DNA from: Ponticaulis sp.
GTDB lineage: Bacteria > Pseudomonadota > Alphaproteobacteria > Caulobacterales > Hyphomonadaceae
Length of the DNA stretch: 64,000 nt
NCBI GenBank assembly: GCA_002701295.1
Contig: NZUJ01000075.1
Location: 1-64,000, forward strand
Reading direction: 5' to 3'
In this document: positions 29,030 to 38,371 of the stretch, piece after piece
Position numbering within the stretch: position 1 is the first letter of the stretch
Layout of the letters: every line of letters begins with the position of its first letter
Notes under the pieces: model-generated
Told to the model about the DNA's origin: nothing
Database searches by the model: none
What the model saw: only the letters and a program-made list of their open reading frames with translations
Program-made: the position numbers and the translations under genes

Positions 29030-30504
29030 TGGAATCCGCCACGCAAGCTCTTCGATTGAATGCTGACACACCGAGCAGCGTGGACACGAGCCGTGTTCGT
29101 TTGCCCGGTTTTGAACGTCACAACCTCCCCGTTTCTGTTTTGCACATTGGACCGGGCGCTTTCTTTCGTGCGCACCAGATGGATTATTTCGACCAGCTGA
29201 ACGCCGTCGACCCAAGCTGGGGCGTGATGGCGATTGCACTCCGGTCTCGCAAAACACCTGAAGCCCTCGCCCGTCAGAACGGCCTCTACACGCTTGTGAC
29301 GCTGGACGAAGAGGTTGAATACCGCTTGATCGGCAGCCTTCTTGACGTTGAATACTTCGAGGACGCCTCGGCCTTTGATCAGTTCCTGCAGACAGGCCTG
29401 CGTCTCATCACGCTCACCATTACTGAAAAAGGCTATTGCCTGGGCAACAATGGCAAGCTGGACCTCCACCATCCTGACATCGCTCATGATGTTGAGAACC
29501 CCAACTCCCCGGTCAGTGCGATCGGCTGGCTGGTGAAAGGCTTCCGCGCGCGACAGGATGCCGGAATGGGCGGGCTCACAGTTCTCTCTTGTGACAACCT
29601 TCCGGCCAATGGCGCAAAACTAAAAAGCGCTGTTCTCGACTATGCGGAAGCGGTTGATCCGGCGCTGTCCTCATGGATCGAACAGGAAGTCTACTTCCCG
29701 TCCAGCATGGTCGACTCCATCACCCCAGCGACAGATGCGAGCCTCATCGAACGTGTTGAAGCGCATTGCGGCTATGCCGATGCCTGGCCGATCCAGCGAG
29801 AAGCCTTCACATCATGGGTGATCGAACGCATTCCGGGCGCCGACCTGCCAGCTTTTGACCGGGTGGGCGCAATTCTCACTGAAGACGTTGAGCAACATGA
29901 ACAGGCGAAGCTCCGCCTTCTCAACGGCGCACACTCCACGCTGGCCTATGCTGGCCTGGCCTGTGGTGAAGAAAGCGTAGCAACAGCGACTGCGAATTCT
30001 GAACTGCACACGCTGATCGCCAATATGATGCGAGATGAGATCAAACCGAGCCTGGAACCGCCAGAAGGATTAGATCTAGACGTCTACATCGATGATCTTC
30101 TGCGCCGTTTTGCCAACCCGGCCATTATTCACAAGCTGAGCCAGATCGCATGGGACGGCTCGAAAAAACTACCAATTCGACTGCTCGATACTGTTCGCGA
30201 CAACCTCGCCGCTGGTCGGTCTATTGAGGGCCTCGCAACAGGTGTCGCTGCGTGGATGCGATTCATCATTCGTATGACGCAAGCGAATAGCGCAATCACT
30301 GACCCGATGGCCGATCGCCTTAAAGCACTTGCAAAGGGCGTCAAAGATACAGCCGACCATGATGTCGATCTTTTCCTGTCGCTTACCGAGATTTTCGAAC
30401 CGGAACTCGTGAGCCAGCCGAAATTCAGTAAGGCATTGAAGACAGCTTATGATCGGGTCATGGTCATGGAAAAATCAAACCTCTCAGGGGAGGAACAATC
30501 ATAA
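29026..30504 (+). CDS. Mannitol dehydrogenase-family uronate reductase (fructuronate/tagaturonate reductase-like)
   Basis: VSVLHIGPGAFFRAHQMDYFDQL, ALRSRKTPEALARQNGLYTLV, LNGAHSTLAYAGLACGEE; overlaps uxaA by 4 bp. Confidence 0.85.
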   Translation: MMESATQALRLNADTPSSVDTSRVRLPGFERHNLPVSVLHIGPGAFFRAHQMDYFDQLNAVDPSWGVMAIALRSRKTPEALARQNGLYTLVTLDEEVEYRLIGSLLDVEYFEDASAFDQFLQTGLRLITLTITEKGYCLGNNGKLDLHHPDIAHDVENPNSPVSAIGWLVKGFRARQDAGMGGLTVLSCDNLPANGAKLKSAVLDYAEAVDPALSSWIEQEVYFPSSMVDSITPATDASLIERVEAHCGYADAWPIQREAFTSWVIERIPGADLPAFDRVGAILTEDVEQHEQAKLRLLNGAHSTLAYAGLACGEESVATATANSELHTLIANMMRDEIKPSLEPPEGLDLDVYIDDLLRRFANPAIIHKLSQIAWDGSKKLPIRLLDTVRDNLAAGRSIEGLATGVAAWMRFIIRMTQANSAITDPMADRLKALAKGVKDTADHDVDLFLSLTEIFEPELVSQPKFSKALKTAYDRVMVMEKSNLSGEEQS

Positions 30505-30506
30505 TC

Positions 30507-31532
30507 ATGAGCGAAGGTTCTCATCTGAACAGACGCGCAGTGATGAAGACCGGCATTGCTGGGCTTGCTGCTGTATCTGTCAGCGGGTGCGGGCAAAGCG
30601 GTGCACGGCCGTTACTGTCGTCAGATACCCACCCCTCCGATTACCCCACTGTTGAAGCCGTTCGCTTCATGGGCAGACGTCTGTCTGAACTCACAGATGG
30701 ACGGATCAGCATTCGCATTTATGCAGGCGGTCAGCTTGGCTCGGAACGAGACACGCTGGAAATCACCACTTTTGGCGGTCTGGACCTCAACCGCGTGAAC
30801 CTGGCACCGCTGAACGCAATTGAGCCAATGACTCTCATCCCGTCTCTGCCGTTTCTGTTCAGTTCAACCGAACACATGCGCCAGAGCCTTGACGGTGCGC
30901 CGGGTGATGTGATCCTGAAATCGCTTGAGCCACACAATCTGATCGGATTGTGCTTCTACGATTCAGGCGAGCGCAGTTTCTACAACACGAAACAACCCAT
31001 TCTGACGCCGGATGACATGCAGGGCATGAAAATCCGCGTACAGAACTCAGATCTCTATGTCGCGATGATCCGTGCGCTGGGCGCTGACGCCACGCCAATG
31101 CCACTGGGCGAGGTGTATCAGTCGCTTGTTCAGGGCGTTATTGATGGCGCTGAGAATAACTGGCCGTCCTATGAATCCGGCCGCCATTTCGAGGCCGCGC
31201 CTTACTACAGCCTGACCCGCCACGTCATGGCACCGGAAATTCTTGTCATGTCGCTTAGCCGTTGGCGCAAACTGTCAGACGCCGATAAGGACCTGGTGGT
31301 TCAGGCCGCCAGAGAATCTGTACCCGTCATGCGCGAGCTTTGGGATGCGCGCGTGGCTGGTGCCAGAGAGCGCCTGCTGGAAGCCGGTATTGAATCCAAT
31401 GAAGTCAACGATCTGACCGAATTCCAAACTCTGATGGAGCCGGTCTGGGAAAGATTTGTCGTGACGCCGGACCAACAAAGCCTTGTCTCCCAGATACAGG
31501 CAATTGGTGACGAGTTAGGAACCGCCTCATGA
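30507..31532 (+). CDS. TRAP transporter substrate-binding protein DctP with Tat/lipoprotein signal
   Basis: SDGRISIRIYAGGQLGSERDTLE-like core, GMKIRVQNSDLYVAMIRALGADATPMPLGEVYQSLVQGVIDGAENN; NRRAVMKTGIAGLAAVSVSGCG leader. Confidence 0.92.
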   Translation: MSEGSHLNRRAVMKTGIAGLAAVSVSGCGQSGARPLLSSDTHPSDYPTVEAVRFMGRRLSELTDGRISIRIYAGGQLGSERDTLEITTFGGLDLNRVNLAPLNAIEPMTLIPSLPFLFSSTEHMRQSLDGAPGDVILKSLEPHNLIGLCFYDSGERSFYNTKQPILTPDDMQGMKIRVQNSDLYVAMIRALGADATPMPLGEVYQSLVQGVIDGAENNWPSYESGRHFEAAPYYSLTRHVMAPEILVMSLSRWRKLSDADKDLVVQAARESVPVMRELWDARVAGARERLLEAGIESNEVNDLTEFQTLMEPVWERFVVTPDQQSLVSQIQAIGDELGTAS

Positions 31533-32038
31533 AGAAAAATTTCGCGAAGGTGACGCATTTTGCAGCCGACTGGTTGCTCTATGCTGCGGGCCTTGGGCTT
31601 GTCCTGATGACGATTATCGTCGGTTGGCAGGTGTTTGGCCGATATGTGCTGAATTCCAGCCCGTCCTGGTCTGAACAGGCCGCTCTGACTCTGATGATCT
31701 GGTATGTCTTTCTGGCCGCTGCCGCCGGCGTGCGGGAGGGCTTTCATATCCGCATTGTCGCGCTCGAGAACGCGCTCGGCCCAAAAGCAAAGCGCGTCAT
31801 GCGCATTGTTGCAGATCTGATTATTGCAGGATGTGGGCTGGCTCTTCTGGTCTGGGGGTCAGAGCTGGTCATGCGGACCTGGGAACATGTTATTCCATCG
31901 CTCGGCCTGCCACGCGGCATCGCCTATCTCGCCCTGCCACTCAGTGGTCTTCTGATTATGTTGTTTTCACTCGAACGCCTTCTTGAAGAAGCTGAAGGCG
32001 AAGCCGTCTCTGACGAGGAGGATCCAAGATGGAGCTAG
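31529..32038 (+). CDS. TRAP transporter small permease DctQ
   Basis: Four-TM small protein between DctP and DctM; WQVFGRYVLNSSPSWSEQAALTLMIWYVFLAAAAGVREGFHIRI. Confidence 0.9.
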   Translation: MKKNFAKVTHFAADWLLYAAGLGLVLMTIIVGWQVFGRYVLNSSPSWSEQAALTLMIWYVFLAAAAGVREGFHIRIVALENALGPKAKRVMRIVADLIIAGCGLALLVWGSELVMRTWEHVIPSLGLPRGIAYLALPLSGLLIMLFSLERLLEEAEGEAVSDEEDPRWS

Positions 32039-33306
32039 CGGTTCTTCTCATTGTACTGGTGGCGTGTCTCGCCATTGGTGTTCCTGTTGCGTTTTCTCTG
32101 CTGACCGCGAGTATTGCGTGTTTCTTCGTGCTGGATATTCCACTTGTTGTCGTCTTCCAGCGTATGGCCGCGGGCGTCAGCGTCTTCACGCTAATGGCCA
32201 TCCCCTTCTTCATTTTTGCCGGTGATTTGATGTATCGCTCCGGCATTGCAGAGCGGCTGGTGCATATCGCTGAGGCAGCTTTCGGACGCGCTCGCGGTGG
32301 TCTTGGTGCAGTGAATGTCGGCGCCTCAACCCTGTTCGGCGCCGTCTCGGGTTCAGCCATTGCCAGCGCTTCGGCGATGGGTTCGGTCATGATGCCGCTC
32401 ATGAAGGAAAAGGGCTATGACGCCGACTACTCCGTCAATGTGACGGTGACAGCGGCGATTGTCGGCCTGTTGATTCCACCATCCCACAACATGATCATCT
32501 ATTCAGCAGCCTCAGGCATCGGTGTCTCTATTGGCGACCTGTTCCTCGCCGGTATCGTGCCTGGCGTTTTGACAGCCATTCTGCTGATGTTCGTGTCATG
32601 GGTTGTTGCCGTAAAACGCGGTTATGCAGCCGGTATTTTCCCGGGCTGGAGAGAATTCGCAAAATCAGTTGCCTTCGCGATTCCCGGCCTTTTGACTGCC
32701 ATCATCATTATGGGCGGCATTTTGTCGGGCGTATTCACCGCGACGGAATCTTCGGCCATTGCGGTGATTTACACCGTTATCATTGGTGCATTCGTCTATC
32801 GCACCATGGGCCTCAAGAAGTTCGCTCAGGCGGCAGTTCAATCCGTCAAGATCACCGCCATGGTGCTCATGATCATCGGTTCCGCGACAGCCTTCGGCTA
32901 TGCGCTCGCCATTCTGGAAGCGCCGACCAAGCTCGCTGAGCTGATTACCGAGATCACACGAAATCCGATCCTTGTTCTGCTGATTGTAAACGTAATCCTT
33001 CTTCTTCTCGGAACGTTCATGGACATGTCGCCACTGATCGTGATCACGACACCAATCCTGCTGCCGGTGGTTATGGAAGTCGGTGTCGACCCTGTCCATT
33101 TCGGGATCGTCATGATGCTAAATCTCGGAATTGGTCTTGTGACGCCGCCAGTGGGCTCGGTTCTGTTCGTGGGTGCTGCCGTCGGAAAGATTCCGGTCGA
33201 GTCGGCTGTGAAGTCGATCTGGCCATTCTACGGGGCGCTTATCCTTGCTCTGATGGCCATCACCTTCATCCCGGCTCTGTCACTTACTCTGCCAAACCTG
33301 TTCTGA
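32029..33306 (+). CDS. TRAP transporter large permease DctM
   Basis: MAIPFFIFAGDLMYRSGIAERLVHIAEAAFGRARGGLGAVNVGASTLFGAVSGSAIAS; multi-TM. Confidence 0.95.
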   Translation: MELAVLLIVLVACLAIGVPVAFSLLTASIACFFVLDIPLVVVFQRMAAGVSVFTLMAIPFFIFAGDLMYRSGIAERLVHIAEAAFGRARGGLGAVNVGASTLFGAVSGSAIASASAMGSVMMPLMKEKGYDADYSVNVTVTAAIVGLLIPPSHNMIIYSAASGIGVSIGDLFLAGIVPGVLTAILLMFVSWVVAVKRGYAAGIFPGWREFAKSVAFAIPGLLTAIIIMGGILSGVFTATESSAIAVIYTVIIGAFVYRTMGLKKFAQAAVQSVKITAMVLMIIGSATAFGYALAILEAPTKLAELITEITRNPILVLLIVNVILLLLGTFMDMSPLIVITTPILLPVVMEVGVDPVHFGIVMMLNLGIGLVTPPVGSVLFVGAAVGKIPVESAVKSIWPFYGALILALMAITFIPALSLTLPNLF

Positions 33307-33314
33307 GATGTAAG

Positions 33315-33767
33315 ATGAAATCCTACCTGCTCGCTTTGCCCCTCCTCTGTCTGCCCGCGTGTGCTGGCATAACCGAGGCTTCATCTGTGGCGCCGGCAAT
33401 GGTCGTGGTTGACGAGCAGGATGTGATCCGGGAAGAGGCTCCGCCTCATGGCAAGATCGGCATGAGTACAGCCTATCGGATTTCTGATCAGGCACCTGAT
33501 CGGACCATGGAGTTCCGCAAACGGTCCCTTCATCCCGGCGCTGCTGTCGGCGAACATGTCATTGCTCATGATGAGGTTTATTATGTCGTCTCAGGGCGCG
33601 GAATCGTTATCTCTGATGGAGAGGAACGGGAACTGACAACAGGCATGTCCGCCTATCTCTATGACGGCGCAAATGTTGGCATACGGCAGATTGGAGATGA
33701 GCCGCTTGTACTGATCATCTCCTATCCAATCCCCGGCCATCCGAGACTCGCGGAAAAAGACCAATGA
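33315..33767 (+). CDS. Cupin-domain lipoprotein
   Basis: Lipobox LPAC; HPGAAVGEHVIAHDEVYYVVSGRGIVISDGEERELTTGMSAYL cupin motifs. Confidence 0.75.
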   Translation: MKSYLLALPLLCLPACAGITEASSVAPAMVVVDEQDVIREEAPPHGKIGMSTAYRISDQAPDRTMEFRKRSLHPGAAVGEHVIAHDEVYYVVSGRGIVISDGEERELTTGMSAYLYDGANVGIRQIGDEPLVLIISYPIPGHPRLAEKDQ

Positions 33768-34780
33768 CACAGATTTCCCGGCGAGCGCTTTTGGCTGGGG
33801 CATCAATCGCCCCAATTGCCGCGGCCTGCGCGTCGGTCAACTCGAACGCCAGCGAACCGCAATCTACCTCCCCGTCAGAAACCCCCTTCATCATTGATGT
33901 AGACCGTGCGCCAACTTCAGTCACACCGCTCTGGCCGGCTGGTGCGCCGGGCCTCGAAGCGGTGTCTCTGAATGAACATTATGTCTCTCGCGAGAATGCT
34001 TACGGGCTGCCAGACAGAGCCATTCGAGAAGTCACCAACCCCACCGTCAGTTATTTTCCATCGAGCACTCCGAACGGCAAAACGATTCTGCTGATACCCG
34101 GTGGTGGCTATAGCCATGTCGTCGTCGAGAAAGAGGGCTTCGAAGGCGCGCGGTACTTCAACCAGTTTGGCTATGATGCCTATGTCATGAATTATCGCCT
34201 CCCCCATCAGGGTTGGCCATCTGGACCCGATACGCCTTTGCAGGATGCGCAGCGTGCGATCCGCACGGTTCGTAGGCTGCAAACCGAGCGACGCGGCACA
34301 ACCGGTGCGCTGACAATTATCGGTTTCTCTGCTGGGGGTCACGTGGCGGGCTCGGTGACCCAACGCTATGATGCCGACGTTTACGCCCCTGTGGATGAGA
34401 TTGATGAGCTCTCCGCAAGACCTGACCTCAGCGTGCTCGTTTATCCTGTTGCTCTGATGGGGTCTGAATTCACGCATCAGGGGTCGCAGACCAATCTTCT
34501 GGGTGACGCCCCGACAAGTGATGCGCTCGCAAAGTATGATCTGGCACATGCCCCAAATCCTGATGGACCACCCGTCTTCATGCTGCACTCCCTCCAGGAC
34601 CAGAGTGTGCCTGCAGAGAATACGCTCACCATGGCTTCGGCCTATCGGAAGGCTGGCATACCCGCAGTCGTCCACGTCTTCGACAAAGGGGCACACGGTT
34701 TCGGGCTTCGCGGACTTGAAGGCACCCCCCTAGCGGCCTGGCCGCGTCTCGTCATGGACTGGATCAGCGATCATTCCTGA
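33764..34780 (+). CDS. Alpha/beta hydrolase (BD-FAE/acetyl-esterase-like), Tat lipoprotein signal
   Basis: LLIPGGGYSHVVVEKEG, IIGFSAGGHVAGSVTQRY, VFDKGAHGFGLRG; leader SRRALLAGASIAPIAAAC. Confidence 0.85.
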   Translation: MTQISRRALLAGASIAPIAAACASVNSNASEPQSTSPSETPFIIDVDRAPTSVTPLWPAGAPGLEAVSLNEHYVSRENAYGLPDRAIREVTNPTVSYFPSSTPNGKTILLIPGGGYSHVVVEKEGFEGARYFNQFGYDAYVMNYRLPHQGWPSGPDTPLQDAQRAIRTVRRLQTERRGTTGALTIIGFSAGGHVAGSVTQRYDADVYAPVDEIDELSARPDLSVLVYPVALMGSEFTHQGSQTNLLGDAPTSDALAKYDLAHAPNPDGPPVFMLHSLQDQSVPAENTLTMASAYRKAGIPAVVHVFDKGAHGFGLRGLEGTPLAAWPRLVMDWISDHS

Positions 34781-34825
34781 TACGACACCAGGCCACCAAC
34801 AGTTTTAGTAATTGAGATCAAACAA

Positions 34826-35467
34826 ATGACGCCAGAACGAGAACGCCTTTACCGCGCCGGAGTTGTGCCCGTACTCACCATAGGGTCCGTTGCAGAGGCT
34901 GTACCGCTTGCCAAGGCACTCGTGAATGGCGGTCTGGATGTGGTGGAAATCACCTTGCGCACGCCATGTGCAGCCGAGGCGATCTCGGAAATCGTTAAGG
35001 CCGATCTCGGTTGTTATGTGGGCGTAGGAACCGTCTTAACCTCCGCTGATGTAACGCTCGCAGAATCGACTGGCGCGGACTTTATCGTAACGCCTGCCAC
35101 ACCCCCGAGCCTCGTGAAGCCTCTTTCAGAGTTTGAGGGGCTTGTCATACCCGGCGTATCCACTCCGGGCGAAGCACTGACCCTGAACGATGCCGGCTTT
35201 GACCTCCTGAAATTCTTCCCGGCAGAAGCCGCAGGCGGAGCCGCAATGCTGAAGTCACTTTCCGCGCCATTGCCTGGCCTGAGCTTCATGCCGACTGGCG
35301 GGATCAAAACAGCAAACCTGAAATCTTATTTGAGCCTGCCGAATGTCATCGCCGCAGGCGGCTCATGGATATCGAGCACAGACCAGCAAGCTAAAGGCGA
35401 TTGGGCTGCGATCGAAGCAACCGCCAAATCGACACATCAATTGGTCTCCGAACTACGTGGTCACTAA
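34826..35467 (+). CDS. eda: 2-dehydro-3-deoxy-phosphogluconate aldolase
   Basis: VVPVLTIGSVAEAVPLAKALVNGGLDVVEITLRTPCAAEAI, VGVGTVLT, FMPTGGIKTANLKSYL, IAAGGSWI. Confidence 0.93.
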   Translation: MTPERERLYRAGVVPVLTIGSVAEAVPLAKALVNGGLDVVEITLRTPCAAEAISEIVKADLGCYVGVGTVLTSADVTLAESTGADFIVTPATPPSLVKPLSEFEGLVIPGVSTPGEALTLNDAGFDLLKFFPAEAAGGAAMLKSLSAPLPGLSFMPTGGIKTANLKSYLSLPNVIAAGGSWISSTDQQAKGDWAAIEATAKSTHQLVSELRGH

Positions 35468-36360
35468 CCTGACCGTAAGCGCCTTCGCCCGAGAAGCGCT
35501 GCCCCTGTCATACCTGCCAGATCGCCAAGCTCAGGCACTACAATCAAACGGTTCGCCTGATCTGTGGGCATGTCCAGATATCCACCCAATTGGCGAACAA
35601 ACTCCCTGCGAACGCGGTCGATGAGCCCATCGGCCTGCATCAGGCCGCCGCCGAGAATGATCCGATCCAGTCTGAAACTGAGATAGAGGCTACGGCAGGC
35701 CTGAGCGAGATACCAGGCTTCGATCTCCCAGCCCGGATGGTCCGTCGATAACGTCTCAGCTTGTCCAAATCTGGCTTCGAACGCCTTCGCAGATGCGAAG
35801 CCTTCCAGACAGTCATCATGAAACCTGCAGACGCTCTTGAAACCTGCATCGTCGGCATGCCTTTGAACTGTGATGTGACCGAATTCCGGATGACTTGGTT
35901 GTCCGACCCAATGATCAGACAATCTGATGCCGGCGCCTATGCCTGTTCCGACCGTGACATAGGCAGCACTTCGAACGCCTTTTGCTGCCCCCAGCTCGCA
36001 TTCGGCCAGCAAGGCACCGTTCACATCAGTATCTATGCTGACCGGAAGGCCGGTCAGCCGTTCTAGCGTTGTGAGTACCGGAACACGCTGCCAGTCCGGC
36101 TTTGGGGTATCCAGAAGCATACCATATTCGCGTGAATCGAGATCGAGATTCAAAGGGCCAAAACTGGCGATCCCGAGTGTTTTCATCTGGCCATCAAATC
36201 TGGAAAAATAATCAGCGCAGGTCTCAAGGGTTTCTTGCGGGGCCGTTGTGGGTACGCGAAAGCTCTCAACATGGCGCAGAGCGTCGTCAAACACCCCGCA
36301 TTTGAAGCTGGTTCCACCCGCATCAATCCCGCCATACAGCATGCTGATCTGTTGCCTCAT
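35464..36360 (-). CDS. ROK-family sugar kinase (fructokinase-like)
   Basis: YGGIDAGGTSFKCGVFD, SIDTDVNGALLAECELGAAKGVRSAAYVTVGTGIGAGI; converges on eda with 4-bp overlap. Confidence 0.88.
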   Translation of the reverse strand: MRQQISMLYGGIDAGGTSFKCGVFDDALRHVESFRVPTTAPQETLETCADYFSRFDGQMKTLGIASFGPLNLDLDSREYGMLLDTPKPDWQRVPVLTTLERLTGLPVSIDTDVNGALLAECELGAAKGVRSAAYVTVGTGIGAGIRLSDHWVGQPSHPEFGHITVQRHADDAGFKSVCRFHDDCLEGFASAKAFEARFGQAETLSTDHPGWEIEAWYLAQACRSLYLSFRLDRIILGGGLMQADGLIDRVRREFVRQLGGYLDMPTDQANRLIVVPELGDLAGMTGAALLGRRRLRSG

Positions 36361-36438
36361 CTGCTTGTGATATCGGAGACTGGCACTGGGCTGAGGGCAA
36401 TGCTAGTGCGAAAACGAGAGCCCGGAGGTGATGACACA

Positions 36439-37026
36439 ATGCCTGACATCGATATTTTGCGAGGTCCTGATGCAATCAGGCCTGCCATTCGGGACGTCGC
36501 CGAGTTGCGCCTTCGTGTGTTTCGGGAGTGGCCCTATCTCTATGACGGCACGATGGAGGAGGAAGAGACGTATCTCTCCCATTTCGCTCAGTCAGAACAT
36601 GCCTGCATCGGTCTCGCGCGTGATGGTGACAAAGTCATCGGCGCAACAACCGCGGAACCCATGCCAGCTACGCATGAAGGGTTCCGCGCACCGCTCGAAA
36701 CTGCGGGTCTCGACATCAGCAAAATCTATTATTTTGGAGAGTCCATTCTGCTTTCCATCTATCGGGGACAAGGTATTGGTCACGCCTTTTTCGACCTCCG
36801 CGAAAACGCAGCACGCGACTGGGGCGCGGAAATGACTGCATTTTGCGCGGTCCAGCGACCAGCAGACCATCCTGCCAGGCCCGCAGATTACCGACCATTG
36901 GATGCCTTCTGGAAAAAGCGCGGCTATGCGCCCCGACCCGACCTGATCTGTCATTTCCCCTGGACAGATGTTGGCGATGCCGTCGAGACGTCAAAGCCGC
37001 TCATGTTCTGGATCAAGACACTCTGA
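36439..37026 (+). CDS. GNAT family N-acetyltransferase
   Basis: ILRGPDAIRPAIRDVAELRLRVFREWPYLYDGT; YYFGESILLSIYRGQGIGHAFFDLRE. Confidence 0.8.
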   Translation: MPDIDILRGPDAIRPAIRDVAELRLRVFREWPYLYDGTMEEEETYLSHFAQSEHACIGLARDGDKVIGATTAEPMPATHEGFRAPLETAGLDISKIYYFGESILLSIYRGQGIGHAFFDLRENAARDWGAEMTAFCAVQRPADHPARPADYRPLDAFWKKRGYAPRPDLICHFPWTDVGDAVETSKPLMFWIKTL

Positions 37027-37032
37027 GACGCT

Positions 37033-38223
37033 TCAACGGATCGAAAACGTGACAGGCATGATCACATTCTCCCTGTTCAGACGACACGCTTTGTCTTCGT
37101 CGTCGGACTTCTGCCAACGCCACTCCGAAACCGATTCAATGAGTTCCTCTTCAAACCCTGCAATCGGAACAGCTGCCAGAACTTCAGGTTCGGTCACATT
37201 GCCTTTCTCGTCAAACTTCAGTCGCAGGATGACTGACCCGACCATACCGTTAAAGGCTGCCGACGAGGGATATCTGATAGCCTTTGTCTGTTTGAGTTCG
37301 CCTTCGCAGAACGGCAATTGACCGTCTTCAGCCTCTGATGATGGCTCATCACTTTCAGCAAGCGGATATTCTGCGCGAATTTCGTCTATCTGTTTCTCTG
37401 ACAAAGGCCGATTATTGGACTTCCCGGCACGATATTCTGAGAGCGAGCCCCGCGTGTCATTTGACCAGAACAATGCCTGCGCAACTCCAACCCATGCCTC
37501 ACTCCGCCAGTAAGTTCTCTCCAGCCAATCGGGAATATCGACACCTTCAGCTTCATATCTGGAACGCAGCTGCTCGAGTTCCGCATTGAGCCTGATGAGA
37601 TCCTCCTGAGCATCCGGACCGCGCTGGTGCAACAGGTACGAAGTTGCAGCTGTCTCACGAGCAATGAAATAGGCGTCAGGCACACTCGACTTCACTGTCG
37701 CAAGGTGTTCAACCGCATTCGAGGAGGTCCGAAAAGCATCGCCCCAGTCTGCGCGCGAATAATACTCGTTCGCCAGCTGAATGAAGGCACGAAGGCTCAA
37801 AACACTCGGATTTGCCGTTTTGACCGGCTCCAGCGCGTCTTTCAGAGAACTGCGGGATGACCCGTTCGATTTCACCTTGAAATCCACATAGGCTTTGAGG
37901 AGCTGCCGGTCCCGCATGACAGGGTGCGACGCGGTATCAGGTTGCCCGACGACAAAGTCGGCACCGTCACTTGCATCGTCGCAATGTCCGCGTTCGCATA
38001 GCTTTAGCGATGCTTCATAAGCGGCAATAGTCGCATTCGGATTCTGTGGATCAGAAATGGCTTCGTCCACGAGTATGCGGGCGGTGCGCACAATCTCGGT
38101 ATCGTCATTGTTGTTGACCGCAGTGTTATAGTTCGACAAGGCCGCAGACGTCAGCTCCGCATGTGCCGTTAGTTGCGAACCGGCAATCGCAAAAACTGCC
38201 AGCAAAATTTGGCGCACCAGCAT
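37033..38223 (-). CDS. Exported protein with TonB C-terminal-like domain
   Basis: MLVRQILLAVFAIAGSQLTAHAE signal peptide; C-terminus AIRYPSSAAFNGMVGSVILRLKFDEKGNVTEPEVLAAVPIAGFEEELIESVSEWRWQ. Confidence 0.75.
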   Translation of the reverse strand: MLVRQILLAVFAIAGSQLTAHAELTSAALSNYNTAVNNNDDTEIVRTARILVDEAISDPQNPNATIAAYEASLKLCERGHCDDASDGADFVVGQPDTASHPVMRDRQLLKAYVDFKVKSNGSSRSSLKDALEPVKTANPSVLSLRAFIQLANEYYSRADWGDAFRTSSNAVEHLATVKSSVPDAYFIARETAATSYLLHQRGPDAQEDLIRLNAELEQLRSRYEAEGVDIPDWLERTYWRSEAWVGVAQALFWSNDTRGSLSEYRAGKSNNRPLSEKQIDEIRAEYPLAESDEPSSEAEDGQLPFCEGELKQTKAIRYPSSAAFNGMVGSVILRLKFDEKGNVTEPEVLAAVPIAGFEEELIESVSEWRWQKSDDEDKACRLNRENVIMPVTFSIR

Positions 38224-38371
38224 ATTCCTCTCCCTTTTTTTGCGCACCATGACAACTACACCCAGAGTGCGCAAATCAATTTTTCTCGCGCGATTCACCT
38301 CACAGATTTCCATCCTTTCAAAATAGAAATTTGCTTGCATAGCCTCTCTGCTCGCCCTTAGGTTTTCGGAT

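Noticed and set aside
34782-34797. Possible fifth LacI operator (CGACACCAGGCCACC) upstream of eda
   Set aside because: Core CCGG is broken and spacing is one base too long compared with the other four sites.
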